From NCBI GenBank assembly GCA_024704765.1, contig JAKMXF010000266.1, positions 310,001 to 374,000 on the forward strand: a DNA stretch of 64,000 bases, read 5' to 3'. Position numbers and translations under genes: made by a program. Origin of the DNA: Oopsacas minuta (lineage: Eukaryota; Porifera; Hexactinellida; Lyssacinosida; Leucopsacidae). This document shows positions 55,846 through 64,000 of the stretch, in pieces. The notes under the pieces are model-generated. The model was given only the letters and a program-made list of their open reading frames with translations. It made no database searches and was not told where the DNA came from. Every line of letters starts with the position of its first letter. Position 1 is the stretch's first letter.

Positions 55846-56435
55846 CGAATACGTTTAATTTGTAATGCTATTTCTTAGGATGTATAATGTAACTGAATGT
55901 ACCTTCTTTTCTAACCCATAACAGTTTGTGTATTTTTTAACGTTCTATCCTTTCTCTTGAGGATTATTTTGCCATTATTCTTGTTTGTGTATATTGTGTG
56001 TTGTCTGATAACGAGTTTGTAATATATTGTAGCAGATTAAGATATAATTGGTATGTTGTCAAATTCTCATACATCGTGCATTAGCCTTATAGTTCAATCC
56101 TTTCAATAGTGGAAATTTTGAACTCACGAAGTATATTGTTACTAAACACCTGTTAATACATACTATAATGTTTGTAGGAATTGATATCCTATCACTCAGA
56201 ATATTTCTAAAATGGAAGGCCTTATCAATAACAGGAGTTTAACTCACAAGGTGAATGCACTTGTATTCTATCATATGTAATACAATATACTGGTTCACAC
56301 GAATTGTTTAGTAGAATTTGATACCCATTACCTTGCTAGTATCTCTTTCACAGCCCACCTTATCCTTCAAGAAATAGTCCTGTATATATGGCTACTGGTA
56401 TTTGAAGTTCAATAGAAATTATATTGACAATTAAT
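55846..56435. other. Intergenic spacer of receptor array (units 2-3)
   Basis: 590 bp without genes, partly homologous to 52772-53361. The similarity is patchy, with insertions, so the spacers have diverged more than the membrane-core exonic DNA. Confidence 0.5.
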
Positions 56436-58994
56436 ATGTTTTTGTGTGTAAAACATTGGCAATTTTTCATACTCTTGAGTTGTCTCGTGATATTACCTGT
56501 AAATAGTATTAATGTAATCAACATAGCCGCATTATACTCAAAGGATGGAGGTTGGGTTGCACCAGAAATGAGAAATATCGGCGAGTTCGCTAAAGACCTA
56601 ATTAACAATTCAACTAATATACTACCTGACTGTCAGTTAAATATCGATTGGAAAAACTCACAATGTCAGAGCAATGCAGCTGTGAACGAAATACAATCTT
56701 TCCTTCAAGATCAGGGTGTAATTTATCATTTCGTTCTGGGCCCTGCATGCTCGATTTCAGCAGAACCAGTTGGCCAAATCATTCCAAACTTTTACTTAAA
56801 TATGATGGCATATTCTGCCGCTTCACCAGACCTAACTACTGATTCTTATCCGAATACCTTCTTGGGTGTGGTAACATTTGATGCAAATGTTGTAATTTGG
56901 GTTAAATTGATTCAATTTTATCAGTGGCGAAGAGTAGCGATTATCGGACAAGATACTGGTCTTTTCAACACTGTTAATTTAAATTTTGGCGAACAATTAA
57001 ATGAATTGTCTGTATCATTTGACATCGCACGAATTATTGAAGGGGAAGAGAAAGAAATAGATACTATGCTAAGTCGAATTTTCCAGACAAATGAATACAA
57101 AATCGTTTTTGGCAACTTTTATGAAGGAGAAGGATATAAAGTTCTCTGTAGAGCCTATCTAATGGGGTATATTTACCCATATGTAACTTGGGTGTTGCCA
57201 GGTTGGTGGGCCAGTGGTTGGATTGAGAGAGGTGAAAGCGACTGTCAATTCTGTGAAGGGTGTGACATTAATGCTGCATTGAAGGGTGCACTAGGAGTAG
57301 ATTCATTATCTACTTTAGAGCAATTGATTATTAACAACGATGATACAGTACTCAATCTCAAGCAGCAAGAAATATGGAACATGTTCGCTGAGAACAATGT
57401 AGTCACTGACGCTAACATAGAAAAATACTTACCATATACTTTTGATAGTTTGCTTTCATTTGCTTTGGCATTGAACGCTAGCCTACAAAATGGAATAGAT
57501 TTGAGTCAATTTAATTATCATCGAGCAGATAATGCATCAATAAATAGTGAAATCGTGGAATCATTGAAAAACTCACTTGCAGGTGTTGATTTTGCTGGAT
57601 TGACTGGTGAGGTGAATTATCAGGGAAGAGCACGAAAATATTCAAATGGTGAACTATCCGAGTATGAAAATGATGGAAATTTCAAATCATTGATTACCAT
57701 ACCGAATGTTGGAGGAAATCTAAGTAGCAGTCTTGAAGGATCTTCTTATATAGACTTCAACACATTGGATTTTGAGTATTTTGGAATGCAAGCTGGACCT
57801 CTTGATGGAGTGGAGCTCCATCACCTGCCAATATCAGCAATAGTGATCTCCGTTATATTCGCATTTTGCGCGCTTATCTTTTCAGTTTTCTTTCTAGTAT
57901 TTAACATAATTTTCAATAAGAAAAAGGTTATCAGGTACAGCAATCCTATCCTGAACTCTTTTATCTTAATTGGAGCATGTCTACAGTGTGGAGTAGCAAT
58001 ACTCGTTTTGATCGATAACAGAATTCTTCAACGCACCCCTGAGCAGCAACGGAACAATGAAGAATGTATCGGATGCACAATCTTGTGTCACTTGGTTTGG
58101 TGGGTTCCTGCATTAGCTACTGACATAATATTTGGAACACTAGTTGGGAAATCAGTTCGTATTTACTCCATCGTAATTAGGAAATCTTTGGAAAATAAAG
58201 TCAAATTAATCTACATCATCCTTTTTATCGGTGGATTGATGTTATTCGATACGGTTTATACTGTTATTTGGATTGCCATAGAAGCACTCAGATTCCAATT
58301 CATAGCTGAAGGTCCTCTTCAAACAGATCTGCCAAACATTAAGCAACCTGGAGCTCCATTTTGGTACATTTTCTACTGTGCAGAAGGTGGTGATCCAAGT
58401 TCTCCTGCAATTGCAGTTCGTTTCGTGTATATACTTTTCAGATGGATCCTCTATGGAGTAGGATTATACTTTGCATTCCAAATTCGTAAAGTGAACATTC
58501 GTGGAGTGAATGAATTCCAGTCAATTACATTAGCCACTTTAGTGACCATTTTCTTCAACTTAGTTCGTATCATTCTCATCACAATGATTCCATCAGTGAG
58601 GCTGATTGACACTGCTATTACTCTACTGTCTATAAGCTATGCACTCGATGCTATATTCGTTATAGGTTTCATATTCGTACCCAAATTGTACTTCATTGTT
58701 CGTGACCCACATCAGAAAAAGAACTATACTGGTGTGAACAATGTTTCAACAATTGATTACAGTGCAATCTATAAAATGCAAATCACAAAAATTCAGGGTG
58801 AACTAGAAATTATTACAACTGAACGTGACGCTTTGCTCAGTAAAATGGAGATGTCTTCACCTACCTCGGAATCTATTTCCATGATGAATCCGATTTTTGG
58901 AGATATTGACAAGTTGACGGCGAAATCTGAACCTGAAGCAGGAGTAAATGTAATTGAGAATTCAATTGGCAAAAACGAACTTCCTGAAAACTAA
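56436..58994 (+). CDS. GABA-B-type class C receptor, tandem copy 3, 852 aa
   Basis: The ATG at 56436 gives a hydrophobic signal peptide (VKHWQFFILLSCLVILPVNS). The ligand-binding domain follows (NIAALYSKDGGWVAPEMRNI, LGPACSISAEPVGQIIP), then seven membrane spans at about 465-752. The tail is longer and more acidic, with a heptad segment (MQITKIQGELEIITTERDAL). DNA encoding the C-terminal third of the ligand-binding domain (about 57375-57710) is almost identical to copy 1 (about 51160-51495) but not to copy 2. In the TM3 region copy 3 instead matches copy 2. This mosaic is the signature of conversion or unequal exchange. Single exon. Confidence 0.9.
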   Translation: MFLCVKHWQFFILLSCLVILPVNSINVINIAALYSKDGGWVAPEMRNIGEFAKDLINNSTNILPDCQLNIDWKNSQCQSNAAVNEIQSFLQDQGVIYHFVLGPACSISAEPVGQIIPNFYLNMMAYSAASPDLTTDSYPNTFLGVVTFDANVVIWVKLIQFYQWRRVAIIGQDTGLFNTVNLNFGEQLNELSVSFDIARIIEGEEKEIDTMLSRIFQTNEYKIVFGNFYEGEGYKVLCRAYLMGYIYPYVTWVLPGWWASGWIERGESDCQFCEGCDINAALKGALGVDSLSTLEQLIINNDDTVLNLKQQEIWNMFAENNVVTDANIEKYLPYTFDSLLSFALALNASLQNGIDLSQFNYHRADNASINSEIVESLKNSLAGVDFAGLTGEVNYQGRARKYSNGELSEYENDGNFKSLITIPNVGGNLSSSLEGSSYIDFNTLDFEYFGMQAGPLDGVELHHLPISAIVISVIFAFCALIFSVFFLVFNIIFNKKKVIRYSNPILNSFILIGACLQCGVAILVLIDNRILQRTPEQQRNNEECIGCTILCHLVWWVPALATDIIFGTLVGKSVRIYSIVIRKSLENKVKLIYIILFIGGLMLFDTVYTVIWIAIEALRFQFIAEGPLQTDLPNIKQPGAPFWYIFYCAEGGDPSSPAIAVRFVYILFRWILYGVGLYFAFQIRKVNIRGVNEFQSITLATLVTIFFNLVRIILITMIPSVRLIDTAITLLSISYALDAIFVIGFIFVPKLYFIVRDPHQKKNYTGVNNVSTIDYSAIYKMQITKIQGELEIITTERDALLSKMEMSSPTSESISMMNPIFGDIDKLTAKSEPEAGVNVIENSIGKNELPEN

Positions 58995-59334
58995 TGATAC
59001 TGATCGCTTTTTACTGTGAAAACTTTACGTATATTGTTAAGAAATAATTTTTTAGCTTTTATTTCTATTTGACTAGTAGTCATTATAATGTCGGCTGTAG
59101 AAATTCGTTTATGCTGAGGATCGTTCTTATTAAACTTAAATATTTATAATTATATATTTCGGCTCTTAATAGAACTTTTGATATTTCTATATACGTAATA
59201 TACTTCATTGTTTTGAGTTCATGTAACAGTACCACAACCTCAAATTGTTCAATAATATAATTTCCATTTTTCCAAAGGATTTTATCTGTGATATAATATT
59301 TTCACCTGCTATTGACAATTTATTAGATATTACA
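58995..59334. other. Intergenic after receptor array
   Basis: 340 bp, AT-rich. It does not resemble the spacers after copies 1 and 2, so the tandem unit ends near the stop of copy 3. Confidence 0.45.
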
Positions 59335-60209
59335 ATGAGCATACATCCGCCTTCCAACCCTAAACGTATTGGTATAGTTGGTTATGGATCACTGGGCCAG
59401 TACCTAATGAAGGAGTTGAAAGATAATCCTGCTTATAAGATTGTGTTTGTCTGGAATAGAACTCTCGATAAGTTGGCTGGTGTGCCTTCAGATTTGATTC
59501 TATCAGATTTGAACAATTGTGCCAGTTATACTCCTGACTTGATAATTGAGGTTGCTCACCCTTCTATTACTGAACAATTTGGAACAAAATTTCTACAAAA
59601 TGCTGATTATTTCTCAGGTAATAATTGTATAAGTGTATGTACGAACCTAATCACCCAATTTAAGGTTCTCCTACCGCTTTTGCGTTGAAAAAGGTTGAAG
59701 ATGCCATGCGAGCTATTTCTAGTCCCCACGGAGTGTACATACCCGCAGGGGCATTATGGGGTGCAACAGATATAAAGAAAATGGCAGATAGAGGTAACCT
59801 GGAATCACTTCGTGTAACAATGATCAAACATCCTTCCTCTTTCAAACTAACTGGTGAATTGTTGGAAAAATTGGAAAAATCTGATCCCACGAAACTAATC
59901 ACACTCTATGAAGGTCCAGTACGTGATCTTTGCCTTTTGGCTCCACAAAATGTTAATACAATGGCTGCAGCTTGTATTGCTGGTCATACTCTAGGTTTTG
60001 ATAAAACTATAGGCTGTCTCTGTGCAGACCCAGCTCTAGACAAGCATCAAATCATCATTGAAGCATTCGGTACTGGTGGATTTAAGGTTGTCACTCAACG
60101 TGATAATCCTTCTAAGATCGGTGCAGTGACGGGACAAGCAACCTATGCATCGTTCCTAAGTTCAGTTAATAATGCTGGAGGCAAGGGACCTGGCTTCCAT
60201 CTATGCTAA
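59335..60209 (+). CDS. ASPDH: Putative L-aspartate dehydrogenase, 275 aa
   Basis: Homologous to animal ASPDH (aspartate dehydrogenase domain-containing protein); prokaryotic relatives oxidise aspartate to iminoaspartate with NAD(P). Two exons, 59335-59617 and 59665-60209, are joined in phase 1 by a 47-bp intron. The Rossmann glycine motif is GIVGYGSLGQ, followed by VFVWNRTLDKLAG, IIEVAHPSI, PAGALWGATDI, SLRVTMIKHP, ITLYEGPVRDLCLLAP and NVNTMAAACIAG. It ends GPGFHLC, like the human GIHLC terminus. Length is close to human (283). The extra in-frame sequence upstream of 59335 is not conserved, so I start at MSIHPPSNPKR. Whether the enzyme is active in animals is not established. Confidence 0.92.
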
Positions 60210-61265
60210 TTCTTATTATTTTCATACAATACAAATAATTATAGTGTAAACTATATATTGTAGAATTCTCATTCCCCATGTAATGCTATTTAAACAATAA
60301 TAATAATTAGTAATACTAATTAGAATTATATTAATTCTTCAAGAATCTATATTCAGCTAAATTATGGATTGAATCATACCAAATAATACCTTCGTACCTC
60401 GTGAAATCATCGAATCCAATAATTATTTGGCTATACGTTTGTAAATCACATGGGTAGTGTCGACTAACCATATTCCATAGGAATATAATCTAAAGTTGAT
60501 TCAATATTATAGCCATTGTTTCAAATCACATATGATTTGAAAATTGTATTAGTTCAATATCATGTTGTAATACTTAAAGTTATATTTCATTATATTTGCC
60601 CACCTGCCAGATCTCATGCTGCAATATCATTGTATTGGCGCTATAAAAGTACAATTAGTCCTGCTGGCCAATAAGCTCTTAATATCCGTTTAATATTTTG
60701 TCTTAGAAACCAATTTATTTATTATTTCGTTTTGAACTGTATAAGATTAATGCATTGATTCTTAGATTGTTTCTACAACAATATTTGAGCTGTTTTGGCC
60801 CAAAAATCATAGCCCAAGCGTGAATGGATAATTACAAATTTAGTGTGGCACTTTCGGTTAATATGATTCAAAATTATCATGTACCCGACTAATTACCATT
60901 GCCCTCGACAACAATCTGGACTGTATATGTATTGAAACACGGACAGCTGACAAATTGTTATGTAGTACAAATATTTCTGCCGAACTATATACGAGGTGAA
61001 AATTGTTAAGAGATTCATTTAGGGTCAACAACTCAGTAGTATTCATATAGTACCTAGGCTTAATTGAAATTCATTTTGCTACCGTTTTTATTGAATACAC
61101 ATTTTGCCATACAATTGAATAGAATGTAACCTTATAATATATGCAGCCATAACATCTGCTTTAAACGCTCTGGACAGATGTACTTAAAGATTTTAGATGA
61201 GATTTTGTTCGTATGACTAAAATATTGGTTAGCTTTATATTAAATTTTATTAAATGGATAGCATA
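60210..61265. other. Intergenic, 1.06 kb
   Basis: AT-rich and without coding or RNA-gene signal. It contains a 24-base inverted repeat (TTTCAAATCA, four-base loop, TGATTTGAAA) at 60519-60542. It presumably includes the promoter of the STK11IP gene. Confidence 0.45.
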
Positions 61266-64000
61266 ATGTCACTGCGAACACGCTTCAAGAAGAAAAACGA
61301 TTATCCATTCTCTAAAACACTTCTTCATGAGTTATCAGAACTATTTTTTTGTGAAGGCTACAAGCTTTATTCCGGACAAAACAGCCTTTCTCTAACTGGT
61401 CAATTCCTGGGGCAATTTCTCATATACTATGACTCCTATTCTACCAACCAATCACAAAATTTGATCCGCTCCAGTCTGAGATTTAATGTTAAATCAGCTG
61501 CGAAAGAAATGAACTATATTCGTGAGTGTTTTGAGAAAGTTCAATGTTTAAAATTAATCGTTGACGTCAGATATCCATTTGAAAATCCAATCCAACTCTT
61601 CCCGTTTGATAAAATTAAAGTATTAGTTATCAAGAAGTGTCCTGTGAACATGATTTACGGTTTGAAACGACTTAGGAGACAATTACAAACATTTGTCCTA
61701 AACTATTCCATCTCACTGTTTGATGAAGTTATTGCAGATTGTGGTGGCGATCAAGCTGAACCCGAAGAGTGGATGGCTCTTGATGAACTGGACTTAAGCT
61801 ATAATTCTATCATCGAAATTAAAGATTCGCGTTTATCGTTAGTTCATTCAATAACAAAACTAGATCTCAGTCATAATCAATTAAGTGAAGAGAGAACAGA
61901 CTTTAGGGAATTGGATAAACTGCTACAGATAAACTTAGGGTACAACTTTTTAAAACACATCCCTTTCTTCCATGCTCACACAATGGTTTCAATACATACA
62001 CTGATCCTACGCAACAACAATCTCTCAGCTTTGGATGGTGTTGAAACTCTAAGACAGCTCTCTGTATTGGATTTAGGCTATAACTGTTTGGATCTGCATA
62101 TGATACTCGATCGTCTCGATGCATTGCATTTCCTGCAGAACTTACAATTAATCGGAAACCCTCTATCGTACCATAAGAGACACAGACAACTGACACTATT
62201 TAAATTATCTCATGCAATTGATGTGGAAACATTCATCCTTGATGACGTAACTCTGAGTATTTCTGAGACGAAAGAGTTTCTTAGAAACGTTCAATTGAAT
62301 GCTAGCTATCATTCCTCCTTGAGTTCGCCATCACATCTCAATTTCTTCAGCTCCAGTTCAAGTCAATCTCATTCTTCAAGCCGAGGACGTAGAATATCTT
62401 CTATTCGTACCATAGAGTTAGATGACACTGACTCACAACGGGGATCTGTGATTGAAGATTTCAGACAAATTGAAATCAGAGATAGATTAACAGCGAAAGG
62501 TGTACTTCGTACTCAAATGGGACCTGCATGGTTGTCTTCGCAAGAAGAAAGTCCTCAAAGAATTACAAAGCCAGTGCATCGCTCAAAACACAAGCAAACG
62601 CATCATACACTCCCTTCACCAACAAAAGCTATTCTCAATGAAGTCACTACTTCGAGCTCAAAACCAAACTCTCCAATAGTTAAAAGTAAACTAAAGGAAG
62701 GGAAGGATAATTCTCTTCCAGAATCTCAACAAAGTTACCAGATAGAAGCATTTGTAGATAATTACTCACCAATGCTAGAATACCCTGACCTAGTTACGAA
62801 AGAATGCCAGCGAGAAGATGAAACTTCCGCCAGAACTCCTGTTAATGTCGAGGAAGTATCAATACACAATTCTCCACATCTCATAGACGAAGAACAGTAT
62901 CTAGTTTACAGTTATGACACAGACGATGAAGAATCTCAGAGAGAGCCATTTTTCATATCATTATCATGCAACAGACTTTATGAACTTAACTACGAAGGGA
63001 AATCTATTCAAGATTACGATATGAATTGTCTTGAGTCAGCCGTTCAATCTGAGAAGAGACCAAATTCTCCTACACAAAATGAAACTAGACAAATTCTTTC
63101 ATTGAAGTTCAATTATCAGAGGAGAGATATGCGGAAGAGAGAATATATATTCGAGAAAGCTCAGAATTTTGAGCTTCTCATCAAGAAATTACAAGATATC
63201 GCGATAGATAATGCAAAGCTAAATCCATTGAAGAGCACATACGAATGCTTAAAATGCAATTCTGTCTATGAGAAGACACAAATGTTGTATTCCTATCCAA
63301 TTAATGAACATTCAAACGATTCTTCACAATCTGTTATAAACTGCCCCCAATGTGGAAGCCAACAACTCACAGATGATTCTAAACTCTCCGTTAAAGATCG
63401 CGAATTGGTTGATTCAGGAACAGCTTTCGTAAGAAAAATGACCCCAGTTGAGATCCGAACATCATATCTAGACAATAGTATAGCAAGTCCAAAGACAAGC
63501 TTGACTAGCAAAGAACTAAACAGAACGAAGCGCGTAGCTATCAGCAAAAAGGAATCTTCTTACTTTTCTGAGAATAAAGTAACTAAATATCGTAAAAAGA
63601 GCATAGATGAAATTCAAGCTCCAGACGATACATTTGAATCCGATTATGAAATGGTTTTACGAAAGAAAGAATCAGCTATAGATGTCCTCTTGACTGACAA
63701 TCAATCTGTATTAGAAAATGCACATAGAAATTTTGAAGCTGACAAATTAATTGACTTTTCTAATGTGAAGTCAAGTGAGAAAGTAGTAGGTAAGGGAAGC
63801 TTCCGTAGGCGAGATAAGCAACCTTACGTTCAACTCTCTGATAGTATGATTGCTAATGATGCAAGAGGACTTACCAAAACTCACATACATACTGATGACA
63901 CTACATCTAATTTTAGAAAGCCTTTTACGAGGCCAAGAGTAAACACATCTCCTTTAGAAGATCTTCAAGAAAACTCGAGCCAAAGTGACAGTGAGAGAAG
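61266..64000 (+). CDS. STK11IP: STK11-interacting protein (LIP1), N-terminal 911 residues, runs off the window
   Basis: STK11IP is a leucine-rich-repeat scaffold that binds LKB1/STK11 and is reported as a lysosomal regulator of autophagy and acidification. The frame is open from ATG 61266 to the window end, with no intron seen. Matches to the family: IQLFPFDKIKVLVIKKCPV, GLKRLRRQLQTFVLN and DCGGD, followed by leucine-rich repeats at about 169-309 (LDLSYNSI, LDLSHNQL, INLGYNFL, LILRNNNLSALDGV, LDLGYNCL, LQLIGNPL). A Ser/Glu-rich region follows. Then comes a zinc-ribbon-like CLKC...CPQCGS at Cys661, Cys664, Cys693 and Cys696, which has a counterpart in human STK11IP. The C-terminal PH-like part must lie beyond the window. 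Confidence 0.9.
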   Translation, partial: MSLRTRFKKKNDYPFSKTLLHELSELFFCEGYKLYSGQNSLSLTGQFLGQFLIYYDSYSTNQSQNLIRSSLRFNVKSAAKEMNYIRECFEKVQCLKLIVDVRYPFENPIQLFPFDKIKVLVIKKCPVNMIYGLKRLRRQLQTFVLNYSISLFDEVIADCGGDQAEPEEWMALDELDLSYNSIIEIKDSRLSLVHSITKLDLSHNQLSEERTDFRELDKLLQINLGYNFLKHIPFFHAHTMVSIHTLILRNNNLSALDGVETLRQLSVLDLGYNCLDLHMILDRLDALHFLQNLQLIGNPLSYHKRHRQLTLFKLSHAIDVETFILDDVTLSISETKEFLRNVQLNASYHSSLSSPSHLNFFSSSSSQSHSSSRGRRISSIRTIELDDTDSQRGSVIEDFRQIEIRDRLTAKGVLRTQMGPAWLSSQEESPQRITKPVHRSKHKQTHHTLPSPTKAILNEVTTSSSKPNSPIVKSKLKEGKDNSLPESQQSYQIEAFVDNYSPMLEYPDLVTKECQREDETSARTPVNVEEVSIHNSPHLIDEEQYLVYSYDTDDEESQREPFFISLSCNRLYELNYEGKSIQDYDMNCLESAVQSEKRPNSPTQNETRQILSLKFNYQRRDMRKREYIFEKAQNFELLIKKLQDIAIDNAKLNPLKSTYECLKCNSVYEKTQMLYSYPINEHSNDSSQSVINCPQCGSQQLTDDSKLSVKDRELVDSGTAFVRKMTPVEIRTSYLDNSIASPKTSLTSKELNRTKRVAISKKESSYFSENKVTKYRKKSIDEIQAPDDTFESDYEMVLRKKESAIDVLLTDNQSVLENAHRNFEADKLIDFSNVKSSEKVVGKGSFRRRDKQPYVQLSDSMIANDARGLTKTHIHTDDTTSNFRKPFTRPRVNTSPLEDLQENSSQSDSER

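Noticed and set aside
50216-58994. Interpretation of the three receptors as metabotropic glutamate receptors
   Set aside because: No Cys-rich domain between the ligand-binding domain and TM1, and the TM1-TM2 loop is of GABA-B type.
1-64000. CRISPR arrays, rRNA genes, prophage or bacterial operons
   Set aside because: Spliced eukaryotic genes throughout; no regularly spaced direct repeats or rRNA-like sequence seen.

Overview
The window reads as nuclear DNA of an early-branching metazoan, most probably a sponge. A compact glass sponge (Hexactinellida) is my best guess, and this is inference. The case rests on: the standard genetic code; AT-rich intergenic DNA; spliceosomal GT-AG introns, many only 50-110 bp; animal-typical genes (inturned, KIF-binding protein, STK11IP, WDFY3); a tandem array of GABA-B-type receptors; and a gene nested inside another gene's intron. 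All 16 genes I can support lie on the + strand.

Layout. 1-371: C-terminal end of a Cys-rich type I membrane protein with an NPxY tail. 1047-2211: small four-exon gene of unknown function. 2212-4343: long AT-rich non-coding stretch. 4344-5234: six-bladed NHL-repeat protein. 5776-10338: bubblegum-type acyl-CoA synthetase (12 introns, several enlarged by small palindromic elements). 10969-17202: intronless CKAP5/XMAP215. 17559-18167: BOD1/SHG1-domain protein. 18468-21153: KIFBP. 21372-25867: MAD1, with SEC62 (22755-23531) complete inside its third intron on the same strand. 26270-28246: peroxisomal acyl-CoA oxidase. 28509-30730: LEO1 (PAF1 complex). 30930-35576: a 1548-residue protein with a BARD1-like RING. 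35868-46599: WDFY3/Alfy. 46877-49807: inturned. 50216-58994: three tandem GABA-B-like receptors. 59335-60209: aspartate dehydrogenase-like protein. 61266 to the window end: STK11IP, partial.

Functional themes. Four neighbours (CKAP5, BOD1-like, KIFBP, MAD1) act on microtubules, the spindle or kinetochores. Two genes (ACSBG, ACOX1) act in fatty-acid activation and peroxisomal oxidation. LEO1 belongs to transcription, and the RING protein has a BARD1-like E3 motif. WDFY3 and inturned concern membrane traffic/autophagy and ciliogenesis. No classical operon is shown, but several intergenic gaps are only 200-360 bp.

The most interesting signals are the mosaic near-identity among the three receptor genes (gene conversion with diversified ligand-binding domains), the same-strand nesting of SEC62 in MAD1, the RING protein lacking ankyrin and BRCT domains, a 24-bp exact match between an NHL blade and an ACSBG intron, and families of TA-flanked MITE-like elements inside introns.
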